A stretch of 64,000 bases of DNA from Palsa-892 sp035555855 (GTDB taxonomy: Bacteria > Pseudomonadota > Alphaproteobacteria > Rhizobiales > Xanthobacteraceae): assembly GCA_035555855.1 (NCBI GenBank), contig DATMGD010000034.1, forward strand, positions 1-64,000. The letters run 5' to 3'. The translations under genes were made by a program, and so were the position numbers. The notes under the pieces were generated by a model. That model was not told where the DNA came from and did no database searches. It saw only the letters and a program-made list of their open reading frames with translations. The number at the start of each line of letters is the position of its first letter. Position 1 is the first letter of the stretch. Below are positions 1 through 13,996 of the stretch, in pieces.

Positions 1-2530
<2,530 letters not shown>

Positions 2531-2774
2531 TTATCATCGATACCCACGCCTCGGCAGAAGCGTGTTCGCTCTCACGATCGCTTGCGCGATCGGTGGTTAA
2601 GACCGAATGGCATCGATGCAGTCATTTAGAAAAGACCAGCTTGCTTCGCAGATCCAAGTCCCGGGGATGTGGGTGTCGCTTGGCCGCGCTCGCGCGCGAA
2701 CAAAAAACTAATACAGCATTCGTTTCAAACAACCTTGCGGTTGATCGGACGAACGCCCGGGTGATCTGCCTCTT

Positions 2775-2786
2775 CACGATGTCAAA
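2775..2786 (-). promoter_or_regulatory. boxA-like antitermination site, 23S side
   Basis: Read on the minus strand this is TTTGACATCGTG, upstream of the 23S gene. A similar 12-mer (10 of 12 bases the same) lies upstream of the 16S gene at 5036-5047. BoxA elements recruit the NusB/S10 antitermination complex and commonly occur once before 16S and once before 23S. The assignment rests on position and on the pairing of the two sites. Confidence 0.5.
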
Positions 2787-2850
2787 GATTTCGCCGTCAC
2801 GGAAACCGTGGACGGGAACGGAATACTTCATCAAACGGACATGACGATTT

Positions 2851-2910
2851 TAGTTTCGTCAGTTTCAGTTTCGTCAGCTTCAGGCATTTCAGTTTCGAGA
2901 GTTTCGTCTG
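2851..2910. repeat. Short imperfect repeat tract in rRNA spacer
   Basis: The word agtttcgtc or close variants (agtttcagtttcgtc, agtttcgagagtttcgtc) occurs about four times in 60 bases next to tRNA-Ala. It could be replication slippage within the spacer or a processing-stem element. No function can be assigned. Confidence 0.6.
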
Positions 2911-2939
2911 CAACCCGCGTCGCTTCCATCATTGAAAAA

Positions 2940-3015
2940 TGGTGGAGCCAGACGGGATCGAACCGACGACCTCCTGCTTGCAAAGCAGGCGCTCTCCCAA
3001 CTGAGCTATGGCCCC
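2940..3015 (-). tRNA. tRNA-Ala (anticodon TGC)
   Basis: 76 bases on the minus strand, starting GGGGCCATAGCTCAG and ending with an encoded CCA. The anticodon loop reads TTTGCAA, giving anticodon TGC. It lies between tRNA-Ile and 23S in the rRNA operon, the usual bacterial position. Confidence 0.97.
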
Positions 3016-3078
3016 GATCAGTAGAGACCTGGAAGGCGCGAACTTGCGCGGCAAGGAAAAGCCGCCGCGAGTTTAAGA

Positions 3079-3155
3079 TGGTGGGCCTGGGAAGATTTGA
3101 ACTTCCGACCTCACGCTTATCAAGCGCGCGCTCTAACCAGCTGAGCTACAAGCCC
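3079..3155 (-). tRNA. tRNA-Ile (anticodon GAT)
   Basis: 77 bases on the minus strand, starting GGGCTTGTAGCTCAG and ending in an encoded CCA. The anticodon loop reads TTGATAA, giving anticodon GAT. It lies 63 bases upstream of tRNA-Ala in the spacer after 16S. Confidence 0.97.
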
Positions 3156-3349
3156 CAAACCAAGCTCAAAAGCCTTGAAAGCTCTGACGTGCCGAACGCC
3201 TTCTCGAACGAAGTCGAGAAAGCCTTTCGGCTGTCCGTGATGAAGAAAGAGAAACGAAGACGGCGGCGTCCCGCTAAATCGCCAACCCGAAGGCTGGCAT
3301 TTTGTTCTGAAGAAATCCAATGAGCCGGAAAATTCCAGCGTCGAAGGAT

Positions 3350-4845
<1,496 letters not shown>

Positions 4846-5035
4846 AGATTTAATCCGGCTTTAGTCACAACGTTTGACGAGTCCCAAGCACGGCGATCAC
4901 TTGCGTAATCGCACGGCTTAGAAAATCGAAACGTAGGACCGCCGAAGTCTTTTGACTTCCACCCAGACGAGCTTTCGCCCGCAAGGAGGGAAATCCGCAA
5001 GGACTCCGCCGCCCACGTTTCTCTTTCTTCCGATC

Positions 5036-5047
5036 CACAATTTCAAA
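5036..5047 (-). promoter_or_regulatory. boxA-like antitermination site, 16S leader
   Basis: On the minus strand this reads TTTGAAATTGTG and lies about 190 bases upstream of 16S and about 160 bases downstream of the rRNA promoter. It resembles the spacer site at 2775-2786 in 10 of 12 bases. The rest of the leader at 4846-5208 shows no gene. Confidence 0.45.
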
Positions 5048-5208
5048 CAGCGTTCGCGAGCGTTTCACTGCTCGCGCAGAACCCTTCGGAAAGCCGACAA
5101 GGTCCCGACGAATGTCGATTCCGGCCGAAACCAGAAAAGACCCCACAGTACGAATGATGGTTCGCAGGCGCGCCATCGCGCTAAGGCGGTAGCGCACCGT
5201 GGTGGGCG

Positions 5209-5238
5209 TATATAGTCGCCCAACCCCAGGCATGTCAA
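5209..5238 (-). promoter_or_regulatory. rRNA operon promoter
   Basis: On the minus strand a perfect -35 TTGACA (complement tgtcaa, 5233-5238) is followed after 18 bases by TATATA (5209-5214). It points toward the 16S gene with a leader of about 355 bases. A near-consensus sigma-70 promoter at this distance is what a strong rRNA operon promoter looks like. Confidence 0.8.
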
Positions 5239-5285
5239 CACCAAATCAGCCGAATCCGCCGCGCTGATTCGTATATTCTGCACCG

Positions 5286-5307
5286 GTCATCATGCCGCCA
5301 TGATGAC
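5286..5307. promoter_or_regulatory. Perfect 9-bp dyad between rRNA promoter and M23 gene
   Basis: gtcatcatg at 5286-5294 and catgatgac at 5299-5307 form an inverted repeat with a 4-base centre. It lies about 50 bases upstream of the rRNA -35 box and 125 bases upstream of the M23 peptidase start. There is no T-run beside it, so an operator is more likely than a terminator. No regulator can be named. Nothing else was seen in 5308-5418. Confidence 0.45.
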
Positions 5308-5431
5308 AGGGCGGTTTCAAGCTTCGGACCGGCTTCGGACTCTTGCCATCCACCGGCTAATGTAGCGTAGGCAGCCAATCGCCTGCCCGGATCAGGTTCG
5401 GGCGCGAAATCGGGGTCTCAGGGGGAAGCGT

Positions 5432-7414
5432 TTGGAAAGCTGGCAGCATAGCGCGAACGCTTCCGGCATGGGGCATGCGCCATCCGGCTTCGGCGCTGCC
5501 GATCTCGGCAACGAACCGCCGCTCGGTCTCGATCTGCAGTCCGAAGAGCCCGCCGATTTTCGCCGCATCTCCATTCGCTGGCTCGCCGCAACGGTGCTCA
5601 CCGCGCTTTCCGGCGCGAGCCTGATGGGCGGCGCGGTCTATGCCGCGCTCGACGGTGAATATCAGTTCGCTTCGCTTCCCGAGATGGCGCGGCTTGCGAT
5701 CAAAGAAGTCAGCGATCGCGTCTCCAATATCTCCGCCAAGGGCGATCGCATGTCGCTGCTCGGCGAACATGTCACGGCGCGCCAGATCATCCGTGTTTCG
5801 ACGACGCAGCGATCAGGCGATCATGAAGTCGTTCGCGTGCGTCCGTTCGTGCGCATTGCCACCAACCTCGCGCTCGCGCCTTCCGCGCTCGCCGCCAATG
5901 TGCCGCCGTTCAATCCGGTGAAGCTGATGGCCGACGCCGACAATAACGGCATGCCCGACGATGCGCCGCAAGCCGAACCGACGGGCGATCTCACCATCGT
6001 CATGCGCGATCTCGCGATGCTGCCGCCGGGCACGCGCACTGTCGGCACGGTCAGGAGCGACGACATCCTGATGAAGTTGCGCGAGGCCGTGGAAAATTCC
6101 GAAACCGGCTCGAAGGCGATCGCCGCGCTCACCAAACCCGGTTTCTCGAACCAGTTCGGCAGCCACCTTGCCTACGCCGCCGACAGCACCGTTCCGTTTT
6201 CACTCGCCAGCATTCCGGCCGTTGCAGAAAATATGAATAGTGTCGCGAAAACCGCGAACGAAGCGAGCGGCGGCAACAACTGGACCGAGCGCACGCTGAT
6301 CGTGAAGAAGGGCGACACCATCGAAAGCCTGCTGCGCTCGATCGGTGCCGCGCCCGCCGATATGCGCGGCCTTCTTGTTTCATTTGGTCCGCGCGGCCGG
6401 GCGAACGGCCTGCGCGAAGGCCAGCGCGTGCGCATCCTGCTCGCGCCGAATGGCGACCAGGCGGTGCCACTTCGCGTCAGCATCTTTAATGATCAATCGC
6501 ACGAAGCCTCGGTCGCGCTCTCCGACAACGGCAATTATGTCGCGGTCGAAGACCCGCGCGATTCCACCTTCTCGCGCCTTTCCGACGAGGACGAAGGCGA
6601 CGAGGGCAAGGGCATCCGCCTCTATCAGAGCATCTACGAGACGGCGCTCAAGAACCGCGTGCCGACATCGATGATCGACAGCATGATCCGCACCTTCTCG
6701 TTCGATGTCGATCTGCAGCGCCGCGTCCGCGCGGGCGACGCCATCGACATTCTTTACGCCGATGAATCCGACGGCCAAAGCCAGGGTGATGTGCTCTATG
6801 CCTCGATCACCATCGGCGGCGAGCCGCGCCGCTACTATCGCTTTCAGACCGACGACGACGGCATCGTCGACTACTACGACGAGGGCGGCAAAAGCGCGAA
6901 GAAGTTCCTAATGAGAAAGCCGATGACCGGCGGCATCTTCCGTTCCGGCTTCGGCGCCCGCAACCACCCGCTCCTCGGCTTCACCCGTATGCACACCGGC
7001 GTCGACTGGGCCGACGACATCGGTACGCCGGTCTTTGCCGCCGGCAACGGCACCGTCATCGGCGCCGACTGGAAAGGCGGCTACGGCCGCCACATCGAGA
7101 TCCAGCACTTGAACGGTTACGTCACAACCTACTCGCACTTGTCGGGCTACGCGCACGGCATCGAGGAAGGCGTGAAGGTCCGCCAGGGCCAGGTGATCGG
7201 CTATATCGGCAATACCGGCCTCTCGACCGGCCCGCATCTCCACTACGAAGTGAAGATCAACGGCACCTTCGTCGATCCGATGCGCATCAAGCTGCCGCGC
7301 GGCCGCGAGCTCGACGGCAAGACGCTCGCTTCGTTCGAACGCGAGCGCGTTCGCGTCGACCGCATTCTCGGCAATTCGCAAACCGCGCCGCGCACCGCGC
7401 AGCTTTCGCAGTAA
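5432..7414 (+). CDS. M23 family metallopeptidase with LysM-like domain
   Basis: Membrane-anchored peptidoglycan endopeptidase-type protein of 660 residues. The start is a TTG preceded by the ribosome site AGGGGGAAG at 5419-5427; the first in-frame ATG is 12 codons later. A single transmembrane segment lies at about residues 48-70, so most of the protein is periplasmic. A LysM-like segment (VKKGDTIESLL) lies at about 290-330. The C-terminal M23 domain shows the zinc ligands HTGVD (H521, D525) and HLH (H602, H604). All ligands are present, so an active enzyme (DD-endopeptidase type) is expected rather than a degenerate LytM factor. The gene stands alone, with the convergent clpB 12 bases downstream. 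Confidence 0.9.
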   Translation: MESWQHSANASGMGHAPSGFGAADLGNEPPLGLDLQSEEPADFRRISIRWLAATVLTALSGASLMGGAVYAALDGEYQFASLPEMARLAIKEVSDRVSNISAKGDRMSLLGEHVTARQIIRVSTTQRSGDHEVVRVRPFVRIATNLALAPSALAANVPPFNPVKLMADADNNGMPDDAPQAEPTGDLTIVMRDLAMLPPGTRTVGTVRSDDILMKLREAVENSETGSKAIAALTKPGFSNQFGSHLAYAADSTVPFSLASIPAVAENMNSVAKTANEASGGNNWTERTLIVKKGDTIESLLRSIGAAPADMRGLLVSFGPRGRANGLREGQRVRILLAPNGDQAVPLRVSIFNDQSHEASVALSDNGNYVAVEDPRDSTFSRLSDEDEGDEGKGIRLYQSIYETALKNRVPTSMIDSMIRTFSFDVDLQRRVRAGDAIDILYADESDGQSQGDVLYASITIGGEPRRYYRFQTDDDGIVDYYDEGGKSAKKFLMRKPMTGGIFRSGFGARNHPLLGFTRMHTGVDWADDIGTPVFAAGNGTVIGADWKGGYGRHIEIQHLNGYVTTYSHLSGYAHGIEEGVKVRQGQVIGYIGNTGLSTGPHLHYEVKINGTFVDPMRIKLPRGRELDGKTLASFERERVRVDRILGNSQTAPRTAQLSQ

Positions 7415-7426
7415 GACGCGCGGCGC

Positions 7427-10024
<2,598 letters not shown>

Positions 10025-10189
10025 GTTGCCTCCACAGCCTGTCCCTGCCGTCCGAAAGGCCCGGCAGGGGCATCTGATTGTGCAATCCAGATAAGTATCG
10101 GCCCTGAACTCCGAAAGGGCCAGCGCCCGGTTTTTTGACTGCGTTAACCGGCCAAAACTCGCCTATATTGCCGGGCAAAGCGACACATC

Positions 10190-10963
10190 ATGATCTCCCC
10201 CGCACAAGCCACCATCCGCTCCCTCTACCGCTATCCCGTCAAAGGCCTCTCCCCCGAACGGCTCGAAGCCGCGGCACTTGGCCAGCACGAGACGCTGAAG
10301 AACGACCGCGCCTACGCACTCGAAAACGGCCCTTCGGGTTTCGACCCGGCAGCCCCCGCCTGGCAGCCCAAGGTGAAGTTTCTCTGCGGCATGAAGAATG
10401 CGCGGCTCGCCAAACTCGATACACATTTTGCCGACGCCGATGAGACGCTCACCATCCGCCGCGGCGGCGAAACGGTGCTGCGGGAAAACATCGGCCGCGA
10501 AGACGGCCGCGCCGCGGTCGAGCGTTTCTTCGAGACGTTCATGGAAGACGAAAAGCGCGGGGCCATCCGGCTCCTGCGCGCACCCGGCCATGCTTTCACC
10601 GATCAAGCGAAGAAGGCCGTGTCGCTGATCAATCTTGCCACCGTTCGTGAGCTTGAAGCGATGGCAGGCAAGTCCGTCCATCCGCTGCGCTTTCGCGGCA
10701 ACATTTATTTCGACGGCCTGCCTGCATGGTCGGAGAACGAGCTTGTCGGCAAGATGCTCCGCATCGGTACGGCGACCGCGACCATCTTCAAGACGACGAA
10801 CCGCTGTGCCGCGACCGAAGTGAATCCGGACACCGCCATGCGCGATATCCCCATCCCGCAGATTCTGCGCGAGCAGCGCGACAGTCTCGTTCTGGGGATT
10901 TATGCCGAGATCGAAACCCCCGGCCGTTTCGCCGAGGGCGACACGCTCGAAATCCTGCGCTGA
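10190..10963 (+). CDS. MOSC domain-containing protein (YcbX-like)
   Basis: 257 residues. The N-terminal beta-barrel domain starts RYPVKGLSPERL, followed by the MOSC domain with the conserved cysteine in NRCAATEVNP near the C-terminal third. MOSC proteins bind the molybdenum cofactor through such a cysteine; relatives such as YcbX and mARC reduce N-hydroxylated compounds. The actual substrate is not evident. There is no iron-sulfur domain, unlike E. coli YcbX, so it needs a separate electron donor (inference). The stop codon directly abuts the stop of the convergent DUF4167 gene. Confidence 0.85.
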   Translation: MISPAQATIRSLYRYPVKGLSPERLEAAALGQHETLKNDRAYALENGPSGFDPAAPAWQPKVKFLCGMKNARLAKLDTHFADADETLTIRRGGETVLRENIGREDGRAAVERFFETFMEDEKRGAIRLLRAPGHAFTDQAKKAVSLINLATVRELEAMAGKSVHPLRFRGNIYFDGLPAWSENELVGKMLRIGTATATIFKTTNRCAATEVNPDTAMRDIPIPQILREQRDSLVLGIYAEIETPGRFAEGDTLEILR

Positions 10964-11695
10964 TTATTCGCCCGTGACGTTGCCCGGCGCTGCATCCGGC
11001 TGCGACTGTTCGCCACCGGCCGCGTTCGGCTGCTGCTGATCGCCCTGATAGTTGTTGTTGCGATCGTTGCCGCCATTATTGCCGCCGTGACGGAAATGCC
11101 GGCGGTTACGGCCGAAACGATTGTTGCGCTCGCCGCGATTGCCGCCGCCCTGCTGTTCATTGCTGTCGTGGCCGTTCGGCTGCGTCTGGCCGCCGCCGGT
11201 GATGAAGGCAGGCAGGCTGCCCTGATTCGGCTGCGGGTTGGGGTTGTAGGAAGGCTGCGCCTGATTCTGCGGCTGCGGACGATGCTGCTGAACCGGCTGC
11301 ACCGGCTGGCCGCCGGCGTAAGGCTGCGCGTTCGCATCGCTCGGTGTTTCTTCGCCCTCGCCGTCGTCGTCGCCGTCCATGTCGGGACGCTGATAGGCCG
11401 GCTGCGGCTGGTTGGGATTTTGCTGCGCGTATTGCGCCTGCGCCGCCGCGATCAAACGGAAATAGTGTTCGGCGTGCTGCAAATAACCTTCGGAGGATAC
11501 CGGGTCGCCCGAGGACTGCGCGTCGCGCGCGAGCTGAATATATTTTTCGGCGATGTGGTGGGCGGTGCCGCGGATCTTCACATCCGGGCCGTTCGATTCG
11601 TAGACGCGGGTGAGCGGGTTGTGGCCGCGATTATTGTTGTTCCGGTTGCGCCCGCGCATCCGCTTCTGCTGATTGTGGTGGTGTCCGTTTCTCAT
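10964..11695 (-). CDS. DUF4167 domain-containing protein
   Basis: 243 residues. The first about 90 residues form the DUF4167 domain: a basic start rich in R, N and H, then NPLTRVYESNGPDVKIRG and the helical part HIAEKYIQLARDAQSSGD. The remainder is low-complexity sequence rich in Gln, Asn, Pro and Gly that ends RNRRHF...GGNNGGND. The family is found in alphaproteobacteria next to prfA/prmC; its function is not established. The basic, disordered composition suggests binding of RNA or another polyanion (inference). It is on the same strand as prmC but 345 bases away. Confidence 0.85.
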   Translation of the reverse strand: MRNGHHHNQQKRMRGRNRNNNNRGHNPLTRVYESNGPDVKIRGTAHHIAEKYIQLARDAQSSGDPVSSEGYLQHAEHYFRLIAAAQAQYAQQNPNQPQPAYQRPDMDGDDDGEGEETPSDANAQPYAGGQPVQPVQQHRPQPQNQAQPSYNPNPQPNQGSLPAFITGGGQTQPNGHDSNEQQGGGNRGERNNRFGRNRRHFRHGGNNGGNDRNNNYQGDQQQPNAAGGEQSQPDAAPGNVTGE

Positions 11696-12040
11696 TGCCT
11701 CACGTCTCTTGGTTGAACGGCCTCGTGCGCCCCCTCCCTTGGGAGCGTCTTCGCAAGCAACGACTCAGCGCCGCAGCGAAATCCTGTTTTCAATGAATAT
11801 CCTTGCCCGCGTTCACGCGGCAGCTACCTCTCACGCAATCGCGTGATCTTTTGTTTTGAATCTTGCACATCAAAGCGGTCTTGATGAACCACCGTAATGA
11901 TCGTTTAGAGAAGCGTTCGAACCGGAATGCCGCCAGCGAAATCGCCGGTCATTTGTCCCTGGCGGCCTTCAAAACCGCCCCCGGAGCCCTCAGTTCGAAT
12001 CTGGTTTCACCCTAGGGCGGATCGAGAAACGTGCCAAGCG
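11696..12040. other. 345-bp intergenic region with one hairpin
   Basis: No gene was seen between prmC and the DUF4167 gene. It holds a perfect hairpin (tcacgc, 4-base loop, gcgtga at 11831-11846) followed on the plus strand by tcttttgtttt. In that direction it looks like a Rho-independent terminator, but no plus-strand gene precedes it. On the minus strand, which both flanking genes use, no U-tract follows. The promoter of the DUF4167 gene should lie here, but I could not assign it. Confidence 0.5.
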
Positions 12041-12925
12041 TTATTTTCGCGCCCGGGGATAAAGGATTAATGCCCGAGGAATACCGGCAAGATCGGGCCT
12101 GGCAGCGCCTGCCGCCACAAGACCCTGGCCATGCGCGATCCCGGTAACGGCCGCTTCCTGACCGATGCCAAGCTCAAGAACCGCAGCACCCCTATCCGAA
12201 AGCAATTGCGGCAATTCCGCGATGATCGCGCGATAGGCATCCAAGCCATCAGGGCCGCCATCGAGTGCAAGCCGTGGATCGAATGCGCGCACTTCACGTT
12301 CGAGCGCCGCGATCTCGTCAGAAGGGATATAGGGAGGGTTTGAGAGAATTAAATCATAGCGCGCGCCGGTTTCTTCGCCCTGTCTTGCCGCCGTCCAGTC
12401 GCCGCAAATCCATTGCGCCCGCGCACCGGCGCCAAGCCGTTCAAGATTGTCGCGCGCGACCGTGAGCGTTGCCTCACTACGATCGAGCCCGACGCCCTTC
12501 GCGTTCGGCCGCTCCAGCAAAATCGCCGCAAGCAGAATGCCGGAGCCCGTGCCGAGATCGAGCACGTTCAGCGCAGCATCACGATCGGGGAATAATGCGA
12601 GCGCGGCCTCGACCAGCGTTTCGGTTTCGGGGCGGGGCACCAGCGTCTCAGGTCCGAGCCGAAACGACCGGCTCCAGAATTCTTTCTGGCCCGCAATACG
12701 CGCAATCGGCTCGCCTTTGATCCGGCGCACGATCATGGCTTCAAGCCGCTCCTCCTGCGCCGCCGGAACCGCCATGCCGGAAGCAGCTATAAGCGCCGCA
12801 TCGTCAAGCCCAAGTGCAAGCGACAGGAGAATGCGTGCTTCGGCATTTGCGCGTTCGATGCCGGCGTCCTGCAAGCGCGCCGCGATGCGCTGGCGCAATT
12901 CACGCGTCGTGTATTCTCTACTCAC
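12041..12925 (-). CDS. prmC: Peptide chain release factor N5-glutamine methyltransferase PrmC
   Basis: Methylates the glutamine of the GGQ motif in release factors RF1 and RF2, using S-adenosylmethionine, which speeds termination. 294 residues. An N-terminal helical domain (about 1-85) is followed by the Rossmann methyltransferase with the SAM motif DLGTGSGILLAA and the catalytic NPPY motif (SNPPYI). The start is GTG and overlaps the TGA stop of prfA by two bases (GTGA), so the two are translationally coupled. Its substrate RF1 is encoded directly upstream, the usual pairing. Confidence 0.96.
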   Translation of the reverse strand: MSREYTTRELRQRIAARLQDAGIERANAEARILLSLALGLDDAALIAASGMAVPAAQEERLEAMIVRRIKGEPIARIAGQKEFWSRSFRLGPETLVPRPETETLVEAALALFPDRDAALNVLDLGTGSGILLAAILLERPNAKGVGLDRSEATLTVARDNLERLGAGARAQWICGDWTAARQGEETGARYDLILSNPPYIPSDEIAALEREVRAFDPRLALDGGPDGLDAYRAIIAELPQLLSDRGAAVLELGIGQEAAVTGIAHGQGLVAAGAARPDLAGIPRALILYPRARK

Positions 12926-13989
12926 GCGCCCTGTTCGGCGAGGAGCGCGGCCTGATGATCGGCGACCAGCGCCTCGATCAATTCGTTCAGCCCCTCGCCT
13001 TCCATGATCTGCGGCAGCTTATGCAGCGTCAGATTAATACGGTGATCGGAAACGCGGCCCTGCGGATAGTTGTAGGTACGGATGCGCTGCGAACGATCGC
13101 CCGAGCCGACTTGGCCCTTGCGGTCGGCGGCACGGCTTGCCGCCTGCTTTTGCTGTTCCATGTCGTAGAGCCGAGCACGCAACAGCGCCATGCCGCGCGC
13201 CTTGTTCTTGTGCTGTGAGCGCTCATCCTGCACGAAGATCACGGTATTGGTAGGAAGATGCGTAATACGCACGGCCGATTCCGTCTTGTTGACGTGCTGG
13301 CCGCCCGCCCCCTGCGCGCGCATGGTGTCGATCTTGAGGTCCTTGTCGTCGATCTTGACGTCGACTTCGTCGGCTTCCGGCAACACCGCGACTGTCGCCG
13401 CTGAAGTATGGATGCGACCCGAAGCCTCGGTATCCGGCACGCGCTGCACGCGGTGCACGCCCGATTCGAATTTCAGTTTGGCGAACGCACCGCGACCGTG
13501 GATTCCGGCAATGATTTCCTTGAAGCCGCCTTTTGCGCCTTCACTCATCGAAACGATTTCGGTCTTCCAGCCCTGTAGCGCCGCGTAGCGCTCGTACATA
13601 CGAAAGAGATCGCCCGCGAACAGCGCCGCCTCGTCGCCGCCGGTGCCGGCGCGTACTTCGAGGATGACATCACGCTCGTCCATCGCGTCCTTCGGCAAAA
13701 GTGCGACGCGTAATTTCTCTTCGAGCGCGGCAATTCGCTCGATGACGTTCGGTTTTTCTTCGGCGGCAAGCCGGGCCATCTCGGGGTTGCTGTCGGAAAG
13801 CATCGCATCGAGATCGGCCAGCTCCGCTTCCGCCTGCTTGTATTCTTTGGCGATCTCCACCACCGGCGAAAGCTCGGCGAATTCGCGCGAGAGCTTGACG
13901 AACGCATCCGGCGCGAGGCTCGTCGCAAGCTCCGCTTCGATCATGGCATGGCGTGAGATCAGCGCCTCGAGGCGCGCAACAGGCAGCAT
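12922..13989 (-). CDS. prfA: Peptide chain release factor 1
   Basis: RF1 reads UAA and UAG stop codons and triggers peptidyl-tRNA hydrolysis. The frame is open further upstream, but the extra 42 residues overlap ptsP and look nothing like RF1. The start MLPVARLEALISRH at 13989 gives 355 residues, the family size, and lies 7 bases after the ptsP stop. The catalytic GGQ is in GAGGQHVNKT. The stop-codon reading PxT motif appears as PDT in RVPDTEASGR. Operon: lysC, ptsP, prfA, prmC. Confidence 0.96.
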   Translation of the reverse strand: MLPVARLEALISRHAMIEAELATSLAPDAFVKLSREFAELSPVVEIAKEYKQAEAELADLDAMLSDSNPEMARLAAEEKPNVIERIAALEEKLRVALLPKDAMDERDVILEVRAGTGGDEAALFAGDLFRMYERYAALQGWKTEIVSMSEGAKGGFKEIIAGIHGRGAFAKLKFESGVHRVQRVPDTEASGRIHTSAATVAVLPEADEVDVKIDDKDLKIDTMRAQGAGGQHVNKTESAVRITHLPTNTVIFVQDERSQHKNKARGMALLRARLYDMEQQKQAASRAADRKGQVGSGDRSQRIRTYNYPQGRVSDHRINLTLHKLPQIMEGEGLNELIEALVADHQAALLAEQGA

Positions 13990-13996
13990 CGGTTCA

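Larger units (their letters stand above)
2531..2939 (-). other. 23S/tRNA-Ala internal transcribed spacer
   Basis: Spacer of about 400 bases between tRNA-Ala and the 23S gene. It contains a boxA-like site at 2775-2786, a small hairpin near 2575-2592 (cgatcgc and gcgatcg arms) and an imperfect repeat tract at 2851-2910. I see no protein gene in it. Confidence 0.7.

Noticed and set aside
2851..2910. CRISPR-like array in the rRNA spacer
   Set aside because: Units are short, imperfect and without unique spacers; no cas genes are present.
10025..10189. Sigma-32 heat-shock promoter for clpB
   Set aside because: I looked for CTTG-type -35 and a matching -10 on the minus strand and found no pair at proper spacing.
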